The translations under genes were made by a program, and so were the position numbers. A stretch of 64,000 nucleotides of DNA. Source: CBDHHC01 sp965263345. Lineage in GTDB: Bacteria > Pseudomonadota > Alphaproteobacteria > Rhizobiales > CBDHHC01. The notes under the pieces were generated by a model. It saw only the letters and a program-made list of their open reading frames with translations, had not been told where the DNA came from and did no database searches. Each line of letters starts with the position of its first letter. The first letter of the stretch is position 1. Positions 36,994 to 47,700 of this stretch are shown here, piece after piece. The stretch covers positions 1 to 64,000 of the forward strand of contig CBDHHC010000016.1 in assembly GCA_965263345.1 (NCBI GenBank). The letters run 5' to 3'.

Positions 36994-38406
36994 TTAGAAA
37001 TTAATCTTCGCACCAGCCATAAAGATATCCAATTCAGCATCTTCTAAATTAAGGTTGTTATTAAAATTAACAACATCATTAGCTTCATAATGCTTATAGG
37101 CCAAGTAAATTTGCATTGACGCTGCATCAATATGCTGAACGATACCAGCACCATACGACGTACCACTAGACTTTATTGCTGCACCCTCAAGACCAACATC
37201 ATCAATTTGATAATATTCACCATATATTGATGTTTTACCAATACTGAAAAAGTCTTTGTAGATGCCTGCCTTTGTATAAAAATACGTAATATCTGAAAGT
37301 TCTAAATCAACCGGGGTACCCAAGATCTCAGCATTAAAAGCATCAAATTCTCTTTGACCTGCAGCAAATGTAACAAATAAACCGGTAGGTTCATGTAAAA
37401 CTGAAGCCGAGCCTGTAACATTTTTTGTTACAATTTGACCAAAAACATTTGCCAAATCACCTGTTGAAAGATTGTCAGTGTCTAGTGAAACACCTTCACG
37501 GTATCCAACACCAGCACGGACCTGAAAATCGCCTAATTTTCCTGCGTAACGTAATGCAACATCCCAGTCATTTTCATCACCGGCTGTATCAGTATCCCAT
37601 CCCCAGGAAGCAGATATTCTAAATCCAGCCAATGTTGGTGTATCATAACGAACAAGGTTGTTACGTGTGCCATCAAAATTGCCTTGGAATAACGTACCCC
37701 AAAGACTAAAATCACTTACGTTTCCTTGATTTACAACACCTATAAGACTGCTAATTGCTATTGGCGTCGTAAGTAAACTGTCCCCATTACTATTTCTGAT
37801 AAAGAAACCTTCATTCCATGTTTCAACGGATGAACCTGAAGCAGAACTTGAACCTGACAAATCAATCTCTGCAATTCCATCGGTAGCAGAAGATGCTACA
37901 CCCATTGTAACCCGTCCCAACTTCTTACTTTGAAACCAGATATTTGCATGTCTGAGATTAAAAATAGATTCATCAGCGTTTGGGTCGCCAGCTTGGCCGA
38001 AACCAGCTTGAACACCGTTAAGCTCACCCTGGTCCACGAAATCACTATCGTTACCATCGATTTCAAACTCTGCGCGGAAACCAACACTAAAGTCGCTAGA
38101 GACATTAGCGCCACCCCTCAAACCAAAAAGCGTTTGAGTCGCTGAATTTGAAACAATATAAGTATCACTCTCAGCATCGTCTTCCCAGAACATGAGAGCC
38201 TTATTAATGTGACCATAAAGCTTAAGTGAAACTTTTCTGTTGCCCTTGCGAACCGTTGTTGCTTCAAGCTCAGCAACACGCTCTTCAAGATCTGCACAAC
38301 AATCCCCACCAATGCTACCCCCAGCAGAAGCTGTAACAGCACCAGAAAAAATAAATGCTGAAGAAGCAATAGCAAAACATGTATATTTTATATTTTTAAA
38401 ATACAT
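36994..38406 (-). CDS. outer-membrane porin
   Basis: A general diffusion porin of the alphaproteobacterial type (470 residues). The signal peptide ends at about residue 28 (TASAGG). A short coiled-coil segment with two cysteines follows (DCCADLEERVAELEATTVRK), then the first beta strand KVSLKLYGHINKALMFW. Alternating strands and acidic loops continue to a C-terminal aromatic residue (AGAKINF), as BAM recognition requires. Monocistronic, with its own terminator. It interrupts the signalling island and is probably unrelated to it. Confidence 0.92.
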   Translation of the reverse strand: MYFKNIKYTCFAIASSAFIFSGAVTASAGGSIGGDCCADLEERVAELEATTVRKGNRKVSLKLYGHINKALMFWEDDAESDTYIVSNSATQTLFGLRGGANVSSDFSVGFRAEFEIDGNDSDFVDQGELNGVQAGFGQAGDPNADESIFNLRHANIWFQSKKLGRVTMGVASSATDGIAEIDLSGSSSASGSSVETWNEGFFIRNSNGDSLLTTPIAISSLIGVVNQGNVSDFSLWGTLFQGNFDGTRNNLVRYDTPTLAGFRISASWGWDTDTAGDENDWDVALRYAGKLGDFQVRAGVGYREGVSLDTDNLSTGDLANVFGQIVTKNVTGSASVLHEPTGLFVTFAAGQREFDAFNAEILGTPVDLELSDITYFYTKAGIYKDFFSIGKTSIYGEYYQIDDVGLEGAAIKSSGTSYGAGIVQHIDAASMQIYLAYKHYEANDVVNFNNNLNLEDAELDIFMAGAKINF

Positions 38407-38839
38407 ACCATCCCCCTCATTACCCTAATCAATTTATTAATTTCAGGAATAATGAACTTCTTATTTAGAAACAAATTACTGCAATAAGTCCTAAAGCTCT
38501 CATGAAATTAATCAATTATTAAATTTAGAAATAAGCTAAATTAGCCAAGCGATGTGATTAGAAAAACACAATAATTTCAAAGGGAAGAAATAATTTTCCG
38601 ATAAATTATATTATGTAAAATAAGAATTGAGTTATAAGTTTTACTTATCAAAGTTTCGCCACATTTGATGTGTCATCGAAAGAGATAATTATGGTAAAAT
38701 ACATAGAATAAAACCTACAAAGAATTAAATAACACAAAAATTATCATGATTAAAAATACAAATAAAAACACATGAACGAAGTAATATTCTAAATATAAAA
38801 AAATCTATACTTATCTTAGATTATATAATATTAAAAATA
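38407..38839. other. intergenic region, no gene seen
   Basis: AT-rich spacer between the porin gene and the third kinase gene. It holds the porin promoter, reading left. No terminator with a T run, no repeat and no coding frame was recognised. Confidence 0.4.
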
Positions 38840-40750
38840 CTATCGAACAGGCTCAAAAGCATCTCTGTCATCAAATGTACGTGAAGGCCGCCTTGGAATT
38901 CTTCTTTCTTGAATGACAGGTGGAGGCTGTCTTCTAACCCTTGGAGCAGTCCTCCGTTGCACAGGCTGACGAGGTCTTTGCTCAACACGCGGACGAGTGA
39001 CTCGAACACGGGAAGATCTGTTTTGCTGGCCGCTATTTGGATTAGTTTGTGGCACCGGAGTTCGACGTGTGGATTGTGTTCGTGCTCTCTCTTGCCTCAA
39101 ACGCTCAGCTTCTGCTGCTGCCCGCGCACGTTCTTGTTCTTGACGCTCTCGAGCAAGTCTTTGTTGCTCTTGTTGTTGACGCAAGCGTTCAGCCTCTTCT
39201 GCAGCACGTTTCTGCTCTTGTTCTTGACGCTCACGAGCAAGTCTTTGTTGCTCTTGTTGTTGACGCAAACGTTCAGCCTCTTCTGCAGCACGTTTCTGCT
39301 CTTGTTCTTGACGTTCTCGAGCCAGTCTTTGTTGCTCTTGTTGTTGACGCAAACGTTCAGCCTCTTCTGCAGCACGTTTCTGCTCTTGTTCTTGACGTTC
39401 TCGAGCCAGTCTTTGCTGCTCTTGTTGAAGTTTTTGACGTTCAACCTCTCTAGCATTCTCTTGTTGCAATTCAATTGATCTATCATTGGATGGAAAAAAA
39501 TTAACCTCAATCTGCCTGAAAATATCCTTTGCAACTTTTACTTCCATATTCGCAGCAAACAATAATACACCACCAAACAAAGCAATAACCGCTAAAGACC
39601 AACCAACCAGACGCCTAACAGAATCTATCGCTCGCCTTCCTTTGCCATAACGCCAAGAAACACTTGAATGAGAAGAATGACTTGGAAAAGAAGAATATTT
39701 TGATTGCGAGCTTCTTGAATAAGAACTCGTAGAAGTACCAAATGTACTTGAACTTGAAGAAGAGCTTGATTTTGGCTGAGATGTTGCCTTCTCACTGCGA
39801 GTTATCAAAGATATTGGCTCTGATGATTTTCGTCTCCCTTTTAAGAGTTTCTTGGCCCACTGGTCGACAGATTTAGGCCTATCCTTATGGGAATTTTTAA
39901 GAGCTAAATCTAAGCTCTCTAGAAAATCTTTGCGATAACTTGTATTACCTGAGAAAACCTTAGTTAGTGGTTTATAAGGGTCTGGATCAGGTGAGTTACG
40001 TAACAAGGCATTCGGAGGAGCATTTCCTGTTAATGCCCTATAGATGGTTGCTGCTAAACTATAAATATCAGTCCAAGCGCCTTGATTTCTATCTTTAGGT
40101 ACATAACATTCGTACGGAGAATATCCATGTGATGCAACAGCAACAGAACTTATGGTATTTTCACTGGTAAAATAATGCGCTGCACCAAAATCTAATAATA
40201 CTGGAGATCCATCTTCTCTGATATAGATATTTGTTGGTTTAATATCTCTATGAAGAACATTATTTGCATGAATATTTTTTAAGGCGTCTAAAAGTTTGTA
40301 AACGATAGAATCGAGTTCTTCTTGAGTGGGCAAGTGGGTTTTCTTTTTCAACCACTTTTCCATATCTTGGCCTTCAACATACTCCAAGACAATGTAAGCC
40401 GTATTATTTTCTTCAAATGTACGATAAACGCGCACAATATTTTCATGATGAAAACGTGCTAAGGTCTGCGCTTCAAAAATAAACTTTTTCAAAGCCCATT
40501 CATAATCTTTACTATGATCATTTGATTTTGAACGAACCGAAGACGTTGATTCCCTAACAGCCAGCGAACTTGGAAAATATTCTTTGATGGCAACATCTTT
40601 ATTAAGAGAAATATCTTTTGCACGGTATGTTATGCCAAAACCACCTTGCCCTAGGACTTTCTCAATAATATATTCATTTTTAAGCTTTGCCCCAATCGGT
40701 AAGGCTTGCAAGTGTTCATTATTCACGATTGCTTCACTTGCATTGCTCAT
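38840..40750 (-). CDS. membrane Ser/Thr kinase with tandem-repeat coiled coil
   Basis: A 636-residue kinase. Kinase domain at residues 28-300: GQGGFGITYRAKD, AIKEYFP, HRDIKPTN and LLDFGAAHYF. A Ser-rich stretch (310-370) precedes a transmembrane helix near 378-398. The part after the helix, predicted periplasmic, starts with a highly charged coiled coil built of 28-residue repeats (QEQQRLARERQEQEQKRAAE). It ends in a Pro/Arg-rich tail of about 75 residues (QPVQRRTAPRVRRQPPP). A basic coiled coil outside the membrane could bind anionic cell-wall or surface polymers. Same strand as the large coiled-coil membrane protein, 264 bases downstream of it. Confidence 0.87.
   Translation of the reverse strand: MSNASEAIVNNEHLQALPIGAKLKNEYIIEKVLGQGGFGITYRAKDISLNKDVAIKEYFPSSLAVRESTSSVRSKSNDHSKDYEWALKKFIFEAQTLARFHHENIVRVYRTFEENNTAYIVLEYVEGQDMEKWLKKKTHLPTQEELDSIVYKLLDALKNIHANNVLHRDIKPTNIYIREDGSPVLLDFGAAHYFTSENTISSVAVASHGYSPYECYVPKDRNQGAWTDIYSLAATIYRALTGNAPPNALLRNSPDPDPYKPLTKVFSGNTSYRKDFLESLDLALKNSHKDRPKSVDQWAKKLLKGRRKSSEPISLITRSEKATSQPKSSSSSSSSTFGTSTSSYSRSSQSKYSSFPSHSSHSSVSWRYGKGRRAIDSVRRLVGWSLAVIALFGGVLLFAANMEVKVAKDIFRQIEVNFFPSNDRSIELQQENAREVERQKLQQEQQRLARERQEQEQKRAAEEAERLRQQQEQQRLARERQEQEQKRAAEEAERLRQQQEQQRLARERQEQEQKRAAEEAERLRQQQEQQRLARERQEQERARAAAEAERLRQERARTQSTRRTPVPQTNPNSGQQNRSSRVRVTRPRVEQRPRQPVQRRTAPRVRRQPPPVIQERRIPRRPSRTFDDRDAFEPVR
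39108..39430 (-). repeat. 84-bp tandem repeats inside the kinase gene
   Basis: Three near-identical 84-bp units begin at 39150, 39234 and 39318, with diverged partial copies on both sides. Each encodes 28 residues of coiled coil. The high identity implies recent duplication, and copy number may vary between strains. Confidence 0.9.
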
Positions 40751-41014
40751 GACAATCCCCGATCTTTAGTAAATCCTGCAAAGTAAATTTTACATATCAA
40801 TATTAAAAATAAAAACATTAGAGAATATTCTGTTATCGAACTGAATTGATTTCAGCACACTCAAGAACTCCATGGCAGATTTAATAAACCATCTAATATT
40901 TATGTTTTATGAATGGATTTACCCAGTACGCCCATTCCATGCAAAATCAATTTAATAACTTAATACGGCTACACTATGGATTTTAGCTTAAAATTAATAA
41001 CTGTGCTAATGATG

Positions 41015-43915
41015 TTACATCTCTAAAAGCTTTCGCTTGAGTTTCTCAATATTGCTTTCTAATTCTAGCCAACCGTCAATTTTATCCTGCTCAGCATGTT
41101 CTAATTGGTTAAGAATGCTTTGGAGCTCTTGTTTATCTTCGTCACTTACAGAATGAAGCAAAGGTTCCATAACATTTAATTTCTCCTTCACAGCTTCCGC
41201 TTGCTCTTTACTTTGTTGATAAGCTTTCCAGATAGTAATTCCAGCAAGAAGTTTGTGAAATGTTTCTGCAAAATCATCAACCAGGAACAATAACTCAGGT
41301 TCAGCATTATGAAGCGCCCTTAATTTACTATGGGCTTCATCAAGGACAGTTTTATTCTCTTCATGAATTTGATCTATTCTTTGGCTAAGATCTTCATTCT
41401 GATCTTTGATATGCTCAATGTGTTGTTGCCATTGTTCAGGCTCATCACTAGCTTTCATATCTTCTAATCTAATCACAATGGTTTCTGTAATACCAAGAGC
41501 ACGAAGATATGTATCAAATATCTTTCGTCGTTCCTCTTTGCGTGACTGAAATTCTAATTGGGGTTTAGGGTCATTCCGGGGCAGATTTCTATTATGAATT
41601 TCATCTTTTCGCGCATCTTCCGCATCTAATGGAATAGGATCTGTTGGTCGTATTTGATTGTTGGAGTATTTCGGAATCCCAGCACCATTTTTTAAATTTC
41701 CAAGCTTTGCCTCATAAGCCCTTACAGAAGAAATATATTCAAATAATTCAGAGCGTATGAGAAATAGATGTGGATCATACTCATCATGTTTAACCAGACC
41801 TAAACTGGCACCTGCAGCCAAGACTTTTTTAATAATAAATAATTGATCTAAAGCTAGGCCATGCAATTTAACAACAGCCATATATCCACTCTTTGTTTCA
41901 TCATGCCTTGGAGACATCACATTCAGCACCAGATCAGAAGCATAAGCCTTATCAGGCAACAATGCATTATCAATAATTTCTTTTAATTGAGAAATTGGTC
42001 GACTGCGCGCTTTGGGACTATCTGACAAAGGTGAAACAACTGCATTCGCCCCAAAAAGACCTGACATGAAAACCAAAGCATCTATTGCCAATGCAATAGA
42101 TAAAGCCAAATACGCAAGCGCATTACCATCGCTAAACGCATTCCATGTTACAACAAAACGATGAGCTTTATCATCACGGTTAAGAGCAATTCTGTTAAGT
42201 GCATTCCTAAATCTTTGAGTATCTCCACTAGGCAATCCTGATGTTAAAACACATCTTTGTCCAAAATCCAGTAAGGAGTCTGTACCATCAGGCAGCTTTG
42301 CTTCCTTACCACAAAGAGATTGATAACGACGCAGACCATCCTCAAGTGCAAATACATTAGCACCAAGTTGACTAGCTTTACCTGGGTCACAGTCTATATT
42401 CGAAGATTTATTACGTATTTGAGAGATTTCATTTATACTCGCCACCAACTGTCCACAAACTTTCTGCAATTGATTGAGTGTTTCACGTGAAGGGATTTGC
42501 CTAAAACGCGCAAGGTCTGTTTCAAGATTTTGCAATCCTCTCACAACATCTACTTTTAATCCAGAAGCGGTGCTATCAAAATCTTGACGTGCTTTGATAT
42601 TTTCATTCGAGGTGCGCTCCTGTGTTTTTAATTTAGCTATCTCGCGCTCAACCTCTATCAATCTATTTCGTTTTATGACATTTTGATTATCATTTGTGTT
42701 TAGTGCATTTCTAGCTGTACTTAGTTGTGTTTCAACTGCATTTATTTCAATTTTAAGTTTAGTGACTAACTTATTAAGCTCTCGGAATTTTGGACCTCTC
42801 CCCTCTTTTCCAGTCTCACCAACTCCACGAGCCTCAGCTTGGGCTTCAGCTTCTCTTAAAGCAAGCTCTTGTTGTTTTGTACGTTTAGAATTTTCAAGTC
42901 TGACGACTTCAACTTCTAAAGCCGGACGTCTTTCCTTTAAACGTTTTAAAGAAAGTACCAATTGTCCTTGTTCATCAACAAGGTTTTTCTGCTGTGATTG
43001 TGCTTGGGCAATTGACTGCTCTTCAGATAAAAGAATATTTTGACGCTCTCTTAATTTCCTTGAAAATTCATTCTCTAGAGCTTTAGGAGCAGACCTTAAG
43101 ATATTTCCAAGCTCTAAAATTTCTGCTTCATAACTCCGCCAACTATCACTAGCAAGCAGCTTAACTGAAGCCTCTTCTTTTCTGCGTTTAACGGTAACTT
43201 CTATATCAGAAATAATCCCAGTAATTTTAGAATAAGCTCTCAAATCTCCAGCTCTTTTGCGTTCTTCTTGCGTAAAAATTGTGCTGAATAAAGAATCAAA
43301 TGAAAAGAAAACAGACGTAGCCATACATGATAAAAACATAAGCCATAAAGGCAGATGAGCTAAAATAACTCTCATGCCTCTCGCATAGGGCCCAATAATA
43401 TCAGCCTTAGAAAAGACAACGAGAAATAAAGCTAAGAGCAAAAAGCCTGCTAATATGACAATAATATTAAATATATTAAGGGAGAGACTTTCTAGTAACT
43501 GTGAGGTATCATATTTGAGAGCAAATTTGGCTAAAATAAAAGCAATTAAAATAAGGACAAGAATTGAAATAAATAGCTGTAAAGACTTAAAGGCAATATC
43601 TGATACCGTTGCTATAATTTTATTTTTATCATCTTTTTCTCCTGTCGCCCCAGTAGCAAAACTTTCACCAATTAACCAGGCTGTTACAAGCATAATACCT
43701 TGAATACCAAAGGTTATCATTAAACTCAAAACAGGTGTTTTAGTAAAATTATATATACCATCATAAGTTGTCCAACCAGAAGCTAACGAAAGTACGAGAC
43801 CTGTTAAGCCTAACAGTACCAAACGCCAATTTGTTAGAAAATCCGCTTGAATTTTTTTAGCAAGCGTATTTAAGAGCGAAGATTTTGGGGCAGGCAGAGC
43901 ATTCTGTTCAGACAT
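41015..43915 (-). CDS. large membrane protein with extended coiled coil, unknown function
   Basis: A 966-residue protein. Five hydrophobic helices occupy residues 31-205 (about 31-50, 62-84, 108-132, 144-168, 182-205). A charged coiled-coil region of about 380 residues follows (QQKNLVDEQGQLVLSLKRLK and similar), then a sixth helix near 605-630 (AYLALSIALAIDALVFMSGL), and a C-terminal domain of about 330 residues ending in another coiled coil. If the N-terminus is inside, the long coil is periplasmic and the C-terminal domain cytoplasmic. The family was not recognised. It precedes the repeat-bearing kinase gene on the same strand and may be its partner. Confidence 0.7.
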   Translation of the reverse strand: MSEQNALPAPKSSLLNTLAKKIQADFLTNWRLVLLGLTGLVLSLASGWTTYDGIYNFTKTPVLSLMITFGIQGIMLVTAWLIGESFATGATGEKDDKNKIIATVSDIAFKSLQLFISILVLILIAFILAKFALKYDTSQLLESLSLNIFNIIVILAGFLLLALFLVVFSKADIIGPYARGMRVILAHLPLWLMFLSCMATSVFFSFDSLFSTIFTQEERKRAGDLRAYSKITGIISDIEVTVKRRKEEASVKLLASDSWRSYEAEILELGNILRSAPKALENEFSRKLRERQNILLSEEQSIAQAQSQQKNLVDEQGQLVLSLKRLKERRPALEVEVVRLENSKRTKQQELALREAEAQAEARGVGETGKEGRGPKFRELNKLVTKLKIEINAVETQLSTARNALNTNDNQNVIKRNRLIEVEREIAKLKTQERTSNENIKARQDFDSTASGLKVDVVRGLQNLETDLARFRQIPSRETLNQLQKVCGQLVASINEISQIRNKSSNIDCDPGKASQLGANVFALEDGLRRYQSLCGKEAKLPDGTDSLLDFGQRCVLTSGLPSGDTQRFRNALNRIALNRDDKAHRFVVTWNAFSDGNALAYLALSIALAIDALVFMSGLFGANAVVSPLSDSPKARSRPISQLKEIIDNALLPDKAYASDLVLNVMSPRHDETKSGYMAVVKLHGLALDQLFIIKKVLAAGASLGLVKHDEYDPHLFLIRSELFEYISSVRAYEAKLGNLKNGAGIPKYSNNQIRPTDPIPLDAEDARKDEIHNRNLPRNDPKPQLEFQSRKEERRKIFDTYLRALGITETIVIRLEDMKASDEPEQWQQHIEHIKDQNEDLSQRIDQIHEENKTVLDEAHSKLRALHNAEPELLFLVDDFAETFHKLLAGITIWKAYQQSKEQAEAVKEKLNVMEPLLHSVSDEDKQELQSILNQLEHAEQDKIDGWLELESNIEKLKRKLLEM

Positions 43916-44070
43916 TCTATGATTTCCAAGAGAAATGTGACCATATATATTTAGATATTGAGCTTCATAGGGGGGGTCAATAGAATATTAAGAATTATTA
44001 ATGTGGATGTAAAATTCTTAGACAAAAAACATATCAATAAATATAAATTTACACACTTACTTTTTAAATA

Positions 44071-44112
44071 AAACAAAAAGGAAGCACTCTATAAATATAA
44101 TCAAGCGCTTCC
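44071..44112 (-). terminator. probable terminator of mscL
   Basis: Arms GGAAGC (44080-44085) and GCTTCC (44107-44112) pair, with extra partial pairing toward the loop. On the minus strand they are followed by a T-rich tract (plus-strand AAACAAAAA at 44071-44079). It lies about 30 bases beyond the mscL stop codon. Confidence 0.65.
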
Positions 44113-44138
44113 CAATACTCTGCATTAAGAAGATATTT

Positions 44139-44546
44139 TTATTTGCTCTTTAGAATATCTCTAATTTCCTCAAGTAATACTTCGTTTTTTGGAGGTGCTG
44201 CTGCAGCTTTTTCTTCTTCTTCTGCCGCAAAGCGCTCTTTGGCTTCATTTATAACCTTAATAACCATAAAAATAGCAAAAGCAACAATTAGAAAACTAAT
44301 TACAGAATTAATAAATGCACCATATTTTAGCAATACAGCTGGTTTGTCTCCTACAGCCTCTTTCAGGGTAATGGCCATATTAGAAAAATCAATTCCCCCT
44401 AAGAGCAAACCGACAGGTGGCATTATTACATCTTTAACGAGTGACTGAACAATTGTGCCAAAAGCACCACCAATAATGATACCCACAGCCATATCAACAA
44501 CGTTACCTTTAACTGCAAAATTCTGAAATTCTTTTAAGATTGACAT
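44139..44546 (-). CDS. mscL: large-conductance mechanosensitive channel
   Basis: Inner-membrane pentameric channel that opens under membrane tension to release solutes during osmotic downshock. The 135-residue length is typical. The N-terminal amphipathic helix and first transmembrane helix (FQNFAVKGNVVDMAVGIIIG, then AFGTIVQSLVKDVIMPP) and the C-terminal helix are conserved. The ATG at 44546 is chosen because GGAGG lies five bases upstream; the TTG at 44558 overlaps that site. Monocistronic. Confidence 0.96.
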   Translation of the reverse strand: MSILKEFQNFAVKGNVVDMAVGIIIGGAFGTIVQSLVKDVIMPPVGLLLGGIDFSNMAITLKEAVGDKPAVLLKYGAFINSVISFLIVAFAIFMVIKVINEAKERFAAEEEEKAAAAPPKNEVLLEEIRDILKSK

Positions 44547-44748
44547 CGCGTCCTCCAATCTGTTTTTTTTATAAAATTTAGGTATCCCCTATTATTCTAT
44601 ATAAACAACAAATACAAAAGCTTATTTATATATAATTATAATATTGAGCATAAAATAATAATTTCTTGGGGAATTTTAATATAATGATATGCTAAAAAAA
44701 CGAATGTAGAAACGTTCCGTGCAAATGTTAAGGGAATAAGTAAATTGA

Positions 44749-47700
44749 ATGATTGATAACTGGGTAGTCTTTGGTGCAGCTTTTTTATATATCCTGTTTT
44801 TATTTTTGGTTGCCTATATTGGAGATAAAAAGAGTATAATCTCGCAAGGCAAAGGTCGACCAATTGTATACGCTTTATCTTTAGCTGTATATTGTACATC
44901 ATGGACGTTTTTTGGCAGCGTCGGATTATCAGCTAGCACTGGGTATGATTTTATACCTGTGTATATTGGTGCTATCTTGATGGTTGTTTTTGGCCAACCT
45001 TTATTGCAGCATATAATAAAGCTTAGCAAAACACAGAATATTACATCCATTGCAGATTTCATAGCAGCAAGATACGGAAAGAACCAAACTTTAGCGGCTA
45101 TAATAACCGTAATTGCTGTGATAGGAACACTGCCGTATATAGCCCTACAACTTCAAGCGGTTTCCGATTCTGTATCAACTCTTTTAGGCCCCGCTGCCAA
45201 TCAAGAGCTAACTGAAGAACGAGCAAGGAATATTGCCTTTTTCGTGGCAATGCTCATGGCTTTATTCTCTATTCTATTTGGTACACGACAAATTGGTGCA
45301 ACAGAGCACCAACAAGGTCTAATAACAGCAATTGCGGCAGAATCGATTATAAAATTATGCGCCTTTTTGATCGTCGGGATTTATGTAACATTTTTTATGT
45401 TTAATGGCCCCTTTGCACTTTTTGAACAAGGCATTCAAAATCAAAAAATTAGAGAGCTTTTTACGAAAAGCTTTGACGGAAACACTTGGTTCACCATCAC
45501 ATTTCTCAGCATGGTTGCAATTATTCTTTTACCAAGACAATTCCATGTTGCCGTTGTTGAAAATAACTCAAAAACAGAATTACGTACCGCAGGTTGGCTT
45601 TTCCCACTTTATCTTATCATCATCAATATTTTCGTCATTCCAATCACGATTGCAGGCTTATTGACCTTCCCAGAAGGAACAGTGAAACCTGATATGTTTG
45701 TATTAGCGCTACCAATGCACGCTGACGAACATTGGATTACATTAATCTCTTTTATTGGAGGTCTTTCTGCAGCCACAGCAATGGTCATCATGGCAAGTAT
45801 TGCACTATCAATCATGGTGTCCAATGATCTTATAGTTCCATTCTTGTTGCACCGTGGCAAACCAGATTATAGGGATAGAGAAGATTTAAGTATTCTACTT
45901 TTAAATATCCGCAGAGCAGCTATATTTCTAATATTTATCTTATCATATTTATTCTACCGTATGTTAAGTGGATCATTCCCACTCGCATCAATAGGACTCT
46001 TAGCTTTTGCAGCAATTGCGCAATTCTCACCAGCTTTCTTTGGGGGGCTTTTCTGGAAACGAGCAACATCAAGAGGAGCCATAGCAGGAACCACTGCAGG
46101 CTTTTTTGTCTGGGCCTATACTTTACTTCTGCCTGCTTTAGAACCTTCAGGTTTAATACCCAATTCGTTACTGACAGATGGACCGTTTGGGTTGGAAATA
46201 CTAAGACCTCAAATTCTTTTTTATCTCAAATTTGATTGGCTCACACATGGGGTGGTTCTAAGTCTTACAACTAATATTCTAGCATATATAGTATTTTCAT
46301 TAATTAGAGCGCCAAGAACCATAGAACGTTTACAAGCAAGTACATTCATTGGTGAAACATCCACGCTGACCAATTCTCCGTTGATGCGTTTTTCACGTTC
46401 TAATGTCACAATCTCAGAATTACAAAGCACCGCAGCATGTTACCTGGGAGAAGAAAGGGCGAAACGTTCATTTGCAGAATATGCCCAAAATCGTAACCAG
46501 AATTTATTGCCTAATGCTGAAGCCGATATCGCACTAATGCGATATACTGAATATCTTCTGGCAAGTGCGATTGGTGCAGCATCTTCAAGATTGGTATTAT
46601 CGTTACTTTTGCGAAAAGAAAATATGAGTGGAAAAGCCGCCATAAGGCTTTTAGATGATGCCACTGAAGCGATTCAATACAATCGTGACTTTTTGCAATC
46701 TGCTCTAGATCAAGTAAGTCAAGGCATAAGTGTTTTTGATAAAAATTTACGTCTCATTTGCTGGAACCGACAATTCAGAAACCTATTAGACCTTCCACCA
46801 GAACTAGGCCGTGTTGGAGTGAGTTTAGACGAGATAATTAGGTTTAATGCAACAAAAGGTAGCTTAGGAGATGGTTTCGTTGAGGATATAGTTAAAGATA
46901 GAATCCAGAAACTTGCAATTAATCAAGAAACCTTTCAGGAACGAATAAATGACGGCGAAAGAACTTTATTACTAAGAACCAATACCATGCCACAAGGTGG
47001 TATCGTGACAACATATGCAGATATAACAACAAGAGTTGAAGCAGTCGAGGCTCTAGCACAATCAAACGAAACATTAGAACGTCGAGTCGAAGAAAGAACA
47101 GCAGAACTCACCAAAGTTAATCATGAATTAGAGACTGCAAAATCAAAAGCAGATGAGGCCAATAGAGATAAAACTCGCTTTTTAGCATCTGCAAGCCATG
47201 ACTTATTACAACCTCTCAACGCAGCAAGATTATATTCGTCTGCCTTGCTTGAAAAAAGTAAGGACAACGAGATTAATAATCTAATACAGAACCTTGATGC
47301 CTCCTTGGGGTCAGTAGAAGAAATACTAAGCGCTCTTCTCGATATATCACGGCTAGATAGTGGTGTCATGAAACCTGAATTTAAGACATTTCCAATCAAG
47401 CCAGTACTTGAACAGCTTCAGGTAGAATTCACTCCTCTGGCAGATGAAAAAGATTTAGGCATAAAATTTATAAACTCAAACCTTCATATAAAATCAGATA
47501 GAAAACTCTTAAGGAGAGTGCTCCAGAACTTGATTTCCAATGCAATAAAATACACAAAAGAAGGTAATGTTCTAGTAGGTTGCAGGAGATGTAAGAAGGA
47601 GCTAAAGATTGAAATACATGACACTGGACCGGGTATCCCTGCACACCAGTTCTCAAATATTTTCAAAGAGTTTAATCGATTAGACAGTACAGCTAAAGAT

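Noticed and set aside
36994..38406. Porin as part of the signalling island
   Set aside because: It has its own terminator and promoter region, a standard porin sequence, and no domain link to the kinase/FHA proteins.
39049..39453. Open frames on the plus strand across the kinase repeats
   Set aside because: These are shadows of the 84-bp coding repeats; Leu/Val runs come from reversed Gln/Glu codons.
21641..43915. Type VI secretion cluster
   Set aside because: Kinase, PP2C, FHA and VWA genes are typical of such clusters, but no sheath, tube, spike, baseplate or membrane-complex gene is seen in the window.
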